Assembly: GCA_036402075.1 (NCBI GenBank)
Contig: DASWTP010000077.1
Coordinates: 1 to 13,896 of the forward strand
DNA: 13,896 nucleotides
DNA from: Chryseosolibacter sp036402075
Lineage (GTDB): Bacteria > Bacteroidota > Bacteroidia > Cytophagales > Cyclobacteriaceae
Reading direction: 5' to 3'
The notes under the pieces are model-generated. The model did not search any database and was not told where the DNA came from. It saw nothing but the letters and a program-made list of their open reading frames with translations. Shown here one piece after another: positions 1 to 7,059 of the stretch; position 1 is the stretch's first letter, and each line of letters opens with the position of its first letter. The position numbers were made by a program, and so were the translations under genes.

Positions 1-734
1 AAGAGTGTGTCACCAGTGAATATTGCATTGTTGCCAAGCTTAAATGTAGTACTCTCCCAAGTGTGACCCGGTGTATGAATAACTTCTAATTGCGCAGTGC
101 CAACGTTTATTAACTCACCATTGGATACCGCATTGAAAGGGAACTCGACCTTCGCTTTGCCGATCATCAGATGCTTTGCTCCGGTGGCTATTGCCAAATC
201 GCGTGTGCGCGAAACATAGTCAGCATGGACGTGCGTATCTGTGACATACTTGATTTTCCATCCGTTGTCTTCTGCGATCTTTTGATACACTTTAGGTTCA
301 AGTGCTGCATCGATAACAATTGCTTCGTCCTTAGAGCCTACAACATAAGAAAGAACTCCCTTCGCTGCCCTCCTTACTTGAATGATCTCCACGCCCTCAA
401 CGGATAGTTCGGCTGTATTCCAGGCGTAATTCCAAGCCTTCATTCCTCCTTCCAAAGAATATGCATGCACACCTTTTCGCTGAAGTAGTTTGGATGCAAG
501 CAAACTAGTTCGCCCTGCCGCACATACAGTCACCACTGTAGAATCGTGCGGAAGATCGACAATGTCAAGAGCCGTTTCATCTCCAGCGTTTAGTTGCTTA
601 TAAGCATCGACATGAACGCTATCAGCAATCTTCCACTCTTTACACTGGTCTTCTGGTCTAACATCAAGAATGAAAACGTTCTCATGTTTACTTAACTTTT
701 CCTGTAACTCTTTTACTGTGATAATATCTTCCAT
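1..734 (-). CDS. Rhodanese-metallo-beta-lactamase fusion, persulfide dioxygenase-like (partial, C-terminus outside window)
   Basis: About 244 codons are visible from the ATG at 734; the frame is still open at base 1. Residues about 5-105 form a rhodanese domain (FILDVRPE near 21-28, active-site loop CAAGRTS with Cys71). From about residue 115 a metallo-beta-lactamase domain of the ETHE1/persulfide dioxygenase type follows: THVHADYVS (His168, His170), HTPGH (His224) and TGDTL (Asp242) supply the expected mononuclear iron ligands. Family knowledge: such enzymes oxidise thiol persulfides to sulfite, and rhodaneses move sulfane sulfur between thiols. The domain order is the reverse of the CstB-like neighbour. 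No signal peptide, so likely cytoplasmic. It lies 48 bp downstream of the CstB-like gene and is probably its operon partner. I found no clear Shine-Dalgarno; the start is chosen because ITVKELQEKL is a typical rhodanese N-terminus. The native substrate is inferred. Confidence 0.85.
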   Translation of the reverse strand, partial: MEDIITVKELQEKLSKHENVFILDVRPEDQCKEWKIADSVHVDAYKQLNAGDETALDIVDLPHDSTVVTVCAAGRTSLLASKLLQRKGVHAYSLEGGMKAWNYAWNTAELSVEGVEIIQVRRAAKGVLSYVVGSKDEAIVIDAALEPKVYQKIAEDNGWKIKYVTDTHVHADYVSRTRDLAIATGAKHLMIGKAKVEFPFNAVSNGELINVGTAQLEVIHTPGHTWESTTFKLGNNAIFTGDTL

Positions 735-782
735 AATACAGTTTTTCTTAAAATTGTTGGCAACGTCAAGTAGCACTCGAAG

Positions 783-2237
783 CTACTTTGGAGAATTAGC
801 CTTAATGAATTGACTCACTTCTTTGCTGAGGTCGTAGACTTTAAGGGATGGCAACTGCTGTTGAATAATACTTGCGCCAGTTGCCGAACGATAACCGGAG
901 CCACAATAAACAAGTATTGGTTTGTCCTTCGGAATTTCAGACATCCGATCAGCAAGCTCATAAAGAGGTATGTTGATGCTACCTGCCAGGATTGGCTGAT
1001 TGCTACATTCTCGAGCACTTCTAACATCCAGATATGTGAACTGGTTGTCAGTGGGATTGAAAGAGTTAACATCAAAGGTCGCAGTCTTTTCACCATCAGT
1101 CGCGTCATAGACAAATGCTCCAGCAATGTTGGTTTCGTATCCAATGGAAGCGCTTTTCCTCATTGCAGTTTCCAACCCTTGCTGATCTCCTGCTACTAAA
1201 TAGAACTTCGATTCAGGTGCAACGATGCTACCCAACCAAGTTTCAAAAGGCCCTGTACTTTGAATGTTAATTGCATTTTTGAGGTGCGAGTTTTTAAAAT
1301 CGTTCTGAGCACGTGAATCAATGATTATTGCCTCGGGACCTGGCTGATGATTCTTAGGCAACAGGTTGATCTTCCCAATACTTGTCTTAATTCCGTGCGC
1401 TCCTTCGTGATTCAAGCGAATATCGTGAGCAAAGTACTTCGGAATAAAAGGCTGATCGCTGAGTAGCAATTTTACGAACTCATCTTTCGAGCGCTTTTCA
1501 AAAGCATAGTTAGTCTGTTTCTCGTATCTGATGGTTGAACTCGCGGCTTTACGAATAGACTTCCCGCACAAAGATCCCGCCCCATGTGATGGATATACAA
1601 TTACGTCATCGTTAAGCTTTGCGAATTTGTCATGAATCGTGTCATACATGAGTTCAGCAAGGTGCTTTCGTTGCTTGTCGCTTTCTTTTGAGTAGTCGAG
1701 TAAATCTGGTCGACCAACATCTCCCAGAAAAAGTGAGTCACCGCTAAAAACTATCTTGTCTTTTCCATCTTCCGCTAACACGATTGCTATATGATCAGGC
1801 GCATGTCCAGGTGTGAACAACGATCTAAGCGCAACCTTATCTGATAGTTTAATCAGTTGTCCTTCGTCAAATGGCGTCAGCGGATATTTCGATTTCGTCA
1901 GACTACTCGAATAAATCGGGACATTAAATTCTTTGTGAACTTCAAGGTGTGAGCTTACAAAATCCGCGTGCGGATGAGTTTCGATTACTCCTATGATCTT
2001 TGCTTCATTCTTTTGCGCGAAGTCGTAGTAATCTTGCGGGTTTCTTTTCGGATCAATAAGAATAATTTTTTTATCAACCATCACTGCATAAGAGAAATGA
2101 GCGAGTCCCTTATCCTCGAATTGTTCAACTGTAAAGTTTTCCGATGTGAACATTGTTTGTCCCATCAATCTGAAATTCACTCCAAGTGTGGCGATACCGA
2201 GCCCAGCCAGATTCCCAATAAAACTTCTTCTTTTCAT
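783..2237 (-). CDS. CstB-like persulfide dioxygenase-sulfurtransferase with Tat-like signal
   Basis: A 484-residue protein in three parts. Residues about 30-255 are a persulfide dioxygenase domain with ETHPHADFVSS (His88, His90), TPGHAPDH (His145), SGDSLFLGDVGRPDLL (Asp167) and PSHGAGSLCGKS (His218, Cys224). Residues about 300-380 are a rhodanese fold without catalytic Cys (loop reads LVAGDQQG). Residues about 400-480 are an active rhodanese (VYCGSGYRSA, Cys445). This order, dead middle rhodanese included, and the HGAGSxCGKS...YEKQTNxAF stretch match CstB of the staphylococcal persulfide-detoxification operon, as I recall it. CstB turns low-molecular-weight persulfides into thiosulfate. Unusually, the N-terminus is MKRRSFIGNLAGLG, a twin-arginine-like signal, suggesting export. 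I chose the ATG at 2237 over an in-frame ATG at 2294, which would overlap the upstream gene by 43 bp and bury the Tat motif. It starts 14 bp after the repressor gene. Confidence 0.9.
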   Translation of the reverse strand: MKRRSFIGNLAGLGIATLGVNFRLMGQTMFTSENFTVEQFEDKGLAHFSYAVMVDKKIILIDPKRNPQDYYDFAQKNEAKIIGVIETHPHADFVSSHLEVHKEFNVPIYSSSLTKSKYPLTPFDEGQLIKLSDKVALRSLFTPGHAPDHIAIVLAEDGKDKIVFSGDSLFLGDVGRPDLLDYSKESDKQRKHLAELMYDTIHDKFAKLNDDVIVYPSHGAGSLCGKSIRKAASSTIRYEKQTNYAFEKRSKDEFVKLLLSDQPFIPKYFAHDIRLNHEGAHGIKTSIGKINLLPKNHQPGPEAIIIDSRAQNDFKNSHLKNAINIQSTGPFETWLGSIVAPESKFYLVAGDQQGLETAMRKSASIGYETNIAGAFVYDATDGEKTATFDVNSFNPTDNQFTYLDVRSARECSNQPILAGSINIPLYELADRMSEIPKDKPILVYCGSGYRSATGASIIQQQLPSLKVYDLSKEVSQFIKANSPK

Positions 2238-2251
2238 GTCAAACGTGTTCT

Positions 2252-2920
2252 TTAGTTCACTGAAACTTCGATAGGAAGATCTTGCAGCTTCCAATCTGGA
2301 AATCCTTCTTCTAATCTTTTCGCTTTGTATCCCGCAGCTGTCAACAAGGCAACAGCTTCATCCGCATACACACAAAAAGGACCACGACAGTATGCTATGA
2401 TCTCATTTCTCTTCGGCAACTCTTTCAATCTTGATGAAAGCTGATCGAAGGGAATTGATATAGATTTGGCGATATGTCCGTTGCGATATTCTGTTTCGGG
2501 ACGCACATCCAGAACTGTGACTTTCCCAGAATCTATTTTCTCAATGAGTTCATCAATTGTCACAGATTCAAGAGTGAATTTTGACTTCCTAAAGTCTTTT
2601 ACCAGCTTCTCTACAGAAGCGATCCGTTCAGTACCGAGATCTCTTAGTCCCTTCCATGCTCGAAAAACATTTTCATTCGCTAGTCTGTAATGAATGAAAT
2701 TTCCGTTGCGAGTAACTTCCACTAATTGAGCAGTTTTCAACACTTGCAAGTGCTGTGATGCGTTCGCAATTGAGAGGCCTGTTTGATTCGCTATTTGTTC
2801 AACAGAGTAATCGCCCTGCGCCAACAACTCAATGATCTCCAATCGGTGAGGGTTTGCCATAGCTTTTGTGATCTTGGCAAGTTCATCGTATACCTTGTCT
2901 TTGAATTCTCGTTTGTTCAT
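2252..2920 (-). CDS. ArsR-family repressor fused to a rhodanese domain
   Basis: A 222-residue regulator. Residues about 15-95 are a winged helix-turn-helix of the ArsR/SmtB class (ANPHRLEIIELL, then the recognition-helix region VEQIANQTGLSIANASQHL). Residues about 115-218 are a rhodanese domain (VTVLDVRPETEYRNGHI, loop AYCRGPFCVYADEA). The DNA-binding half contains no cysteine, so neither the CVC metal site of ArsR proteins nor the cysteine pair of the SqrR/BigR sulfide sensors is present. The only two cysteines are Cys178 and Cys183, both in the rhodanese loop. Inference: persulfidation or a polysulfide bridge at this pair signals sulfane sulfur to the DNA-binding domain. It is the first gene of the sulfur operon and stands behind an exact -7 box and a palindrome, consistent with autorepression. 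The family call is firm; the effector is inferred. Confidence 0.9.
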   Translation of the reverse strand: MNKREFKDKVYDELAKITKAMANPHRLEIIELLAQGDYSVEQIANQTGLSIANASQHLQVLKTAQLVEVTRNGNFIHYRLANENVFRAWKGLRDLGTERIASVEKLVKDFRKSKFTLESVTIDELIEKIDSGKVTVLDVRPETEYRNGHIAKSISIPFDQLSSRLKELPKRNEIIAYCRGPFCVYADEAVALLTAAGYKAKRLEEGFPDWKLQDLPIEVSVN

Positions 2921-2947
2921 AGGATGCCTGAATTGAGATTACAACAT

Positions 2948-2979
2948 CAAAAGTAAAAGAAGAATTCAACTATTCAATA
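2948..2979 (-). promoter_or_regulatory. Bacteroidota-type promoter of the persulfide operon
   Basis: Read on the minus strand, TACTTTTG (2955-2948) matches the TAnnTTTG -7 consensus exactly. TATTG (2979-2975) sits 19 bp upstream as the -33 element. Transcription would begin near 2941, giving a leader of about 20 nt before the ATG at 2920. The -33 box lies inside the adjacent palindrome. Confidence 0.7.
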
Positions 2980-2993
2980 TATTTATTGAATAG
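2970..2993. promoter_or_regulatory. Perfect inverted repeat, candidate ArsR-rhodanese operator
   Basis: CTATTCAAT (2970-2978) and ATTGAATAG (2985-2993) are perfect 9-bp arms separated by 6 bp (ATATTT). A long AT-rich palindrome next to a -33 box is typical of ArsR-family operators. It overlaps the predicted -33 element of the sulfur operon and lies 42 bp before the ATG of the divergent AraC gene, so a bound dimer could affect both transcripts. Which protein binds it is inferred from position only. Confidence 0.65.
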
Positions 2994-3035
2994 ATTGCAA
3001 AAACCTCATTTTTACCTATTTTGAGCCACATTTCC

Positions 3036-4070
3036 ATGAACGCACACGACTTTAATACGCTCCTGCAGGTAAGTTGCCTTACGCTACTGGTGCTGGTGTG
3101 CATTCTCCTTATTAAGCATGCGCGGGCAGGACTAAACACTTGGGCCGGGATTGGTCTGACGGCTTGCGTGATCTGCTACCTAATTCTTGAGACACGATTT
3201 GTTCAAAGCAATCATCTATTGTTTGTGATTGCGTTAACTGGGTCAATCAGCGTACCAGTGCTGTTCTTCCTTTTGACTAAAGCAATATTTGACGACCATT
3301 TCAAGCCAGGTTGGATTATCGTGGTTTGGTTCGCGCTTGAGATCATTCCGCATTTCGGCATCTATCTAAGAGGAATGGTTGAAGTTGATTCCCTGCTGTT
3401 ACAGGTCACTTACGTAGTCTCCGAAATTGTTTCATTGGGATTTGTACTTGCCGGGCTGTATGTGGCAATAAAAACTCGAAAGTCTGACCTTGTTGAATCA
3501 CGCCTGCGATTTCGAAATATCTTCATCCTTGTTACCGCCTTAATCATTGGAATCACTCTGATCGTTGAAGCATTACCAATCGCACGAGAATCGACCGATG
3601 TGCTCCAAATCATTCAGCGCTTTTCCATTGTGCTGCTGACCTTGTACTTTATAGTTTCAAATGTAGAAGTCAAGTCTGGGTTCTTCTTTAAGGAAGTTTC
3701 GAAGGAAAAGCCGGTTGTCGTTGAAGACATGCAACTTAGAGCCAAGCTGGAGTCTTTAATTCAGGAAAAGAAAATCTACAAAAAGGAAGGGTTAACCATT
3801 GGCGAATTGGCTGAACTTATGGGTGAACAGGAATATCGACTAAGGCGGCTTATAAATGGAGAGCTTGGTTTTCGGAACTTCAATGACTTCTTAAACCAAT
3901 ACCGGGTGAATGAAGCATGTGAAGTCCTTAGTGATCCTTCTCAAAATCGCAAGACGGTTCTTGAAATCGCATACAGTCTTGGCTACCAGTCAATCGGTCC
4001 TTTCAATAAAGCCTTCAAAGAATTAAAAGGAACCACCCCTACAGCCTTTCGAAAACTGCCAAAATCCTAG
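3036..4070 (+). CDS. Membrane-embedded AraC-family transcriptional regulator
   Basis: A 344-residue protein. The first roughly 210 residues contain about seven hydrophobic segments (roughly 6-27, 35-53, 61-81, 92-107, 122-140, 158-177 and 190-208). A short linker leads to a C-terminal AraC helix-turn-helix domain at about 245-340, with EIAYSLGYQSIGPFNKAFKELKGTTPTAFRK as its second half. This 7TM-AraC layout is known in Bacteroidota, where the membrane part is thought to sense a ligand. ATG 3036 is preferred over an in-frame TTG at 3021, since TTG starts are rare here and only five residues are gained. The gene diverges from the sulfur operon across about 115 bp holding the palindrome, so shared control is possible. 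No ligand or target can be read from the sequence. Confidence 0.85.
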   Translation: MNAHDFNTLLQVSCLTLLVLVCILLIKHARAGLNTWAGIGLTACVICYLILETRFVQSNHLLFVIALTGSISVPVLFFLLTKAIFDDHFKPGWIIVVWFALEIIPHFGIYLRGMVEVDSLLLQVTYVVSEIVSLGFVLAGLYVAIKTRKSDLVESRLRFRNIFILVTALIIGITLIVEALPIARESTDVLQIIQRFSIVLLTLYFIVSNVEVKSGFFFKEVSKEKPVVVEDMQLRAKLESLIQEKKIYKKEGLTIGELAELMGEQEYRLRRLINGELGFRNFNDFLNQYRVNEACEVLSDPSQNRKTVLEIAYSLGYQSIGPFNKAFKELKGTTPTAFRKLPKS

Positions 4071-4079
4071 AATTTCATG

Positions 4080-4108
4080 GCTGATTTTGAAATCAGCAAG
4101 CCTTTTTC
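4080..4108 (+). terminator. Hairpin terminator after the membrane AraC gene
   Basis: GCTGATT and AATCAGC form a perfect 7-bp stem with a TTGA loop (4080-4097), 9 bp after the AraC stop codon, followed by a short T-run (CCTTTTTC, 4101-4108). The stem is small and the T-run is displaced by a few bases, so it is probably modest in strength. Its position also argues against a coding start at 4077 for the next gene. Confidence 0.55.
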
Positions 4109-4166
4109 AACATCAGAGAGACTTCGAAATACCCGCACCCTACTTTCGGACCATCATTTAATTCTT

Positions 4167-4553
4167 ATGAAAAGAAACTATGTATGGTCGCTGGCAGGAA
4201 TGCTTCTGTGGGCATCCACCTGCCTGGCGCAAACTGAGCTTGCGCCAAAAGAAGAGTACCGGGTGATGGCATCAACCAATAGCATCACGCTCGCGAAAGG
4301 TCAACAAGACTCAGTAAAAATTTCTATCATCCGGTCGAAATCTTTCAAATCCGGGAAAGCTTCGCTCTCAACTAATCCGCCATCAGATTCTGGGGTGACT
4401 ATGTCAATGAAGCAGTATCCTGAAAGACCGGATGAATTCATTGTCTTTTTCTCAGCATCGCCTGATGCTAAAGCTGGTGAGTACAGTTTCGTCCCGACTT
4501 GCTCCCTCCGAAATAAAAACAAAGGCATCGTTCTAAAACTCGTAATACAATAA
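4167..4553 (+). CDS. Small exported protein of unknown function
   Basis: A 128-residue protein starting MKRNYVWSLAGMLLWASTCLAQ, a clear signal peptide with likely cleavage near residue 22. The mature part of about 106 residues is polar and looks beta-rich: alternating hydrophobic residues in VMASTNSITLAKGQQDSVKISIIR, then DEFIVFFSASPDAKAGEYSFVPTCSL, reminiscent of an Ig-like or cohesin-like sandwich. I do not recognise the family. ATG 4167 is chosen over the in-frame ATG at 4077, because the extra 30 residues would precede the signal peptide and cover the hairpin terminator. A one-mismatch -7 box (TACTTTCG, 4141-4148) lies just upstream. The next gene starts 4 bp after the stop, so this is probably the first gene of a three-gene operon. 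Confidence 0.75.
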   Translation: MKRNYVWSLAGMLLWASTCLAQTELAPKEEYRVMASTNSITLAKGQQDSVKISIIRSKSFKSGKASLSTNPPSDSGVTMSMKQYPERPDEFIVFFSASPDAKAGEYSFVPTCSLRNKNKGIVLKLVIQ

Positions 4554-4557
4554 GCAT

Positions 4558-6174
4558 ATGGAAAATAAGAACTTCTTTGACATCTGGCCCGGCATTTTTC
4601 TAATCGATTTTTTCAGATACTTCATCACTGCGGGAATTGCATTTATGGTATTCTGGGTGATTGGAAAAAATCACTGGCGACACTTGTTCATCCAAAAGGT
4701 ATTTCCTAAGAACAAAGATTTGGTAAGGGAGTTTGCTTACTCTATGAGCACGGTGGTAATCTTCTCGCTGATCGGATTCTGCATTTACCTCTCAATCAAA
4801 GCAGGCTATACAAATATCTACAACGATGCAATGGAGTATGGACTGTTCTATTTGTTCCTGAGCTTTCCCTTGACGGTGATATTTCATGACTTCTATTTCT
4901 ATTGGACTCACCGTTTCATGCATCTCAAGAAAGTTTATAAACATGTTCACCGTGTTCATCATGAATCAACGAATCCTTCACCATGGGCAGCCTATGCATT
5001 TCACCCGTGGGAAGCCGTGATCCAGGCATTAGTATTTCCAATCATGTTGTTCACAATTCCCCTGCATCCAATTGTAATAACATTGTTTCTATTGTACATG
5101 ATTGTGCGGAATGTGGTAGGGCACTTAGGTTTCGAAATATTCCCAAAAGGCTGGACTAAGAACAAATGGTTGAGCTGGACTACTGCTGTGACACACCATA
5201 ATATTCATCACGAGCGATTTCACAGCAACTACGGATTATACTTCACATGGTGGGATCATTGGATGAAAACTGAAGACAGCGCATATCATAAACAATTTGA
5301 CGAAGTAAAAGCAAGGCCGAAAGTTTCGGAGAAAACTAAGACATCCATTACCGCGAGCGTGATCCTTATTGCTGTTGGCTTTATCTCAAACGCACAGTCT
5401 GTCGAAGGAAAATGGACCACCTATAATGAAGAAACAGGGTCTGCCCTATCAGTGATTGAGATCCGTAAAACAAATAACACTATCGAGGGAAAAGTATCAG
5501 AAATATTTCTGGAGCCTTTTCAAGGTGATGATCCGATCTGCACAAAATGTTCTGGAGAAAGAAAAGACAAAAAAGTGATCAACATGAATTTTCTATGGGG
5601 ATTTAAAAAGGATGGCAGTGATTGGACTGATGGGAAGATTCTCGATCCGGCCAGCGGAGAGGTTTACAACTCCAAACTCTGGCTTGAGGACAACAACACA
5701 ATGAAGGTTCGTGGGTATGGTGGCATGATGGATTTATTCTACCGAACACAAACTTGGAAGCGAGTCGGAACAACGCAGACAAAGTCTCCAGTGGGAATAT
5801 GGGAAACAATTGATGACACCTGGAATAAAGAAAAATCCGAAGTAGAAGTCATCGAACAAAATGGTGAACTACTCGGGTACATTCGAAAAATATATCTGCT
5901 CCCGCATGAAGGAAAAGATCCGGTGTGCCTCGCTTGCGATGGCAAATTAAAGAACGCGAAGATCGTTGGCATGACCATCTTGAATAAGTTCAAGCAGAAT
6001 GGCGGCAAGTGGGAAGACGGTGAGATTCTGGATCCGGGAAATGGAAAGGTATACAACGCTTCAATATGGCTAGTCAATAATGATGAGCTGCGTGTTCGTG
6101 GTTACCTCGGCCCATTTTTTAGAACACAAACATGGAAGCGTCTCAAGTCAAATACAAGTCAGCTCGGCAAGTAA
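4558..6174 (+). CDS. Fatty acid hydroxylase/sterol desaturase-family protein fused to two DUF2147 domains
   Basis: A 538-residue protein of two unrelated parts. Residues 1-255 are a membrane di-iron hydroxylase of the sterol desaturase superfamily with the full histidine set: HDFYFYWTHRFMH (His110, His118, His122), HRVHH (131, 134, 135), HPW (149) and HHNIHH (213-218), between hydrophobic segments. These enzymes hydroxylate or desaturate lipid chains at the membrane. Residues about 262-280 (TSITASVILIAVGFISNAQ) look like a signal peptide inside the protein. Two DUF2147 copies follow (about 283-402 and 411-529), each with a CxxC (CTKC 328-331; CLAC 457-460), a DPxxGxVYN motif and an RTQTWKR end. 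DUF2147 has no assigned activity; Bacteroidota homologues are usually stand-alone secreted proteins. The open frame across the join argues for a real fusion, possibly cleaved after export. It overlaps neither neighbour and belongs to the 4167-7007 operon. Confidence 0.85.
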   Translation: MENKNFFDIWPGIFLIDFFRYFITAGIAFMVFWVIGKNHWRHLFIQKVFPKNKDLVREFAYSMSTVVIFSLIGFCIYLSIKAGYTNIYNDAMEYGLFYLFLSFPLTVIFHDFYFYWTHRFMHLKKVYKHVHRVHHESTNPSPWAAYAFHPWEAVIQALVFPIMLFTIPLHPIVITLFLLYMIVRNVVGHLGFEIFPKGWTKNKWLSWTTAVTHHNIHHERFHSNYGLYFTWWDHWMKTEDSAYHKQFDEVKARPKVSEKTKTSITASVILIAVGFISNAQSVEGKWTTYNEETGSALSVIEIRKTNNTIEGKVSEIFLEPFQGDDPICTKCSGERKDKKVINMNFLWGFKKDGSDWTDGKILDPASGEVYNSKLWLEDNNTMKVRGYGGMMDLFYRTQTWKRVGTTQTKSPVGIWETIDDTWNKEKSEVEVIEQNGELLGYIRKIYLLPHEGKDPVCLACDGKLKNAKIVGMTILNKFKQNGGKWEDGEILDPGNGKVYNASIWLVNNDELRVRGYLGPFFRTQTWKRLKSNTSQLGK

Positions 6175-6176
6175 CG

Positions 6177-7007
6177 ATGAGTGAGATTCAAAGTCGGTTA
6201 CCAAAATTGAATTCAGGTCGAACGGCAACCATATGCAAGTACACAGGTGAAAAAGTGCTGAAAGTCTTTCGCTCAACATTTCCGCAAGAAGCAATTGACG
6301 AAGAGTACAAAATAGGTCTTTACCTTAATCATGTTCAGCTCGATACTCCCCAGACCTATTCACGAAAAGACGGTGAGGATTGGCGTGCCATAGTCTTTGA
6401 ATACATTCCTGGAAAGTCAATGCTACAAAAACTCGCAAGTGCGCCATGGAAAGTATTTACCTATTCAAAACAAATGGCGAGACTTCATGCAAGAATCCAT
6501 TCCATTCATGCTTCTCCTTCAGATCTATCTTCATTGAAAGAATCGTTAACGAATAAGATCTCCAGAGTTGGCCTATTGAACGCTGATGAAAAAGAGATTA
6601 TCATTTCGCATTTATTAAGGTTGAAGGACGGCAATGCAATCTGTCATGGCGACTTTCATCCCGACAATATCATTGTTACGGAAAATCGAATGGTCACAGT
6701 AGATTGGATTACAGCGAGACTCGGTAATCCCATTGCTGATGTAGCCCGAACTTGGTTATTGCTAGCGATGGGATCGCTTCCAGAAAACAAGACCAGACTG
6801 GAAGTAGCTTTGGCTTCATACCTAAGAGACATATTTTGTTCTTTGTACGTCAAGGAATATAACGGTCTCACACAATTCAATGTTGAAGAATTCGAAGCTT
6901 GGAAACTCCCAATTGCCGCTGCGCGATTGATCGAAAACGTTTCCTTCCAAGAGAATGAAAATCTACTGAAATTCATTCAGATGAGACTTGCTTCAACGCC
7001 CCTCTGA
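6177..7007 (+). CDS. APH/choline kinase-like phosphotransferase
   Basis: A 276-residue protein with the aminoglycoside phosphotransferase/choline kinase fold. The nucleotide-binding lobe has KVLKVFRSTFPQEAIDEEY and the hinge IVFEYIPGKSM. The catalytic loop is CHGDFHPDNII (Asp159, Asn164), and the metal-binding aspartate is in TVDWITARLGNPIADVAR (Asp176, with conserved Asp188). Members phosphorylate hydroxyl groups of small molecules such as aminoglycosides, choline or sugars; the substrate cannot be deduced here, and a resistance role should not be assumed. I chose ATG 6177, 2 bp after the hydroxylase stop, over the in-frame ATG at 6132, which would overlap that gene by 43 bp. Soluble; no signal peptide. 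Tight linkage with a lipid hydroxylase makes a lipid-linked alcohol one possible substrate, which is only a guess. Confidence 0.8.
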   Translation: MSEIQSRLPKLNSGRTATICKYTGEKVLKVFRSTFPQEAIDEEYKIGLYLNHVQLDTPQTYSRKDGEDWRAIVFEYIPGKSMLQKLASAPWKVFTYSKQMARLHARIHSIHASPSDLSSLKESLTNKISRVGLLNADEKEIIISHLLRLKDGNAICHGDFHPDNIIVTENRMVTVDWITARLGNPIADVARTWLLLAMGSLPENKTRLEVALASYLRDIFCSLYVKEYNGLTQFNVEEFEAWKLPIAAARLIENVSFQENENLLKFIQMRLASTPL

Positions 7008-7026
7008 GCTTTTAAATCCGGCTTTT

Positions 7027-7055
7027 TTTGGCGTTCTTAAGGTTGTGTAAACTTG
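7027..7055 (+). promoter_or_regulatory. Possible promoter of the soluble AraC gene
   Basis: TTTG (7027-7030) and TAAACTTG (7048-7055, one mismatch to TAnnTTTG) are 17 bp apart. The -7 box ends only 4 bp before the ATG at 7060, so the transcript would be nearly leaderless, which weakens the call. Confidence 0.3.
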
Positions 7056-7059
7056 GACT

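Noticed and set aside
171..407. Plus-strand ORF of 78 codons
   Set aside because: It lies antisense inside the rhodanese-dioxygenase gene, whose minus-strand frame carries all catalytic motifs.
2238..2294. In-frame upstream start for the CstB-like gene at 2294
   Set aside because: It overlaps the end of the ArsR-rhodanese gene and would put 19 unrelated residues in front of a good Tat-like leader.
3021..3035. TTG start for the membrane AraC gene
   Set aside because: An ATG follows five codons later and no ribosome-binding site favours the TTG.
4077..4166. In-frame upstream start for the small exported protein at 4077
   Set aside because: The extra 30 residues precede a clear signal peptide and cover a terminator hairpin.
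6177..7007. Aminoglycoside resistance gene
   Set aside because: The fold is right but nothing points to an antibiotic substrate; the operon context is a lipid hydroxylase.
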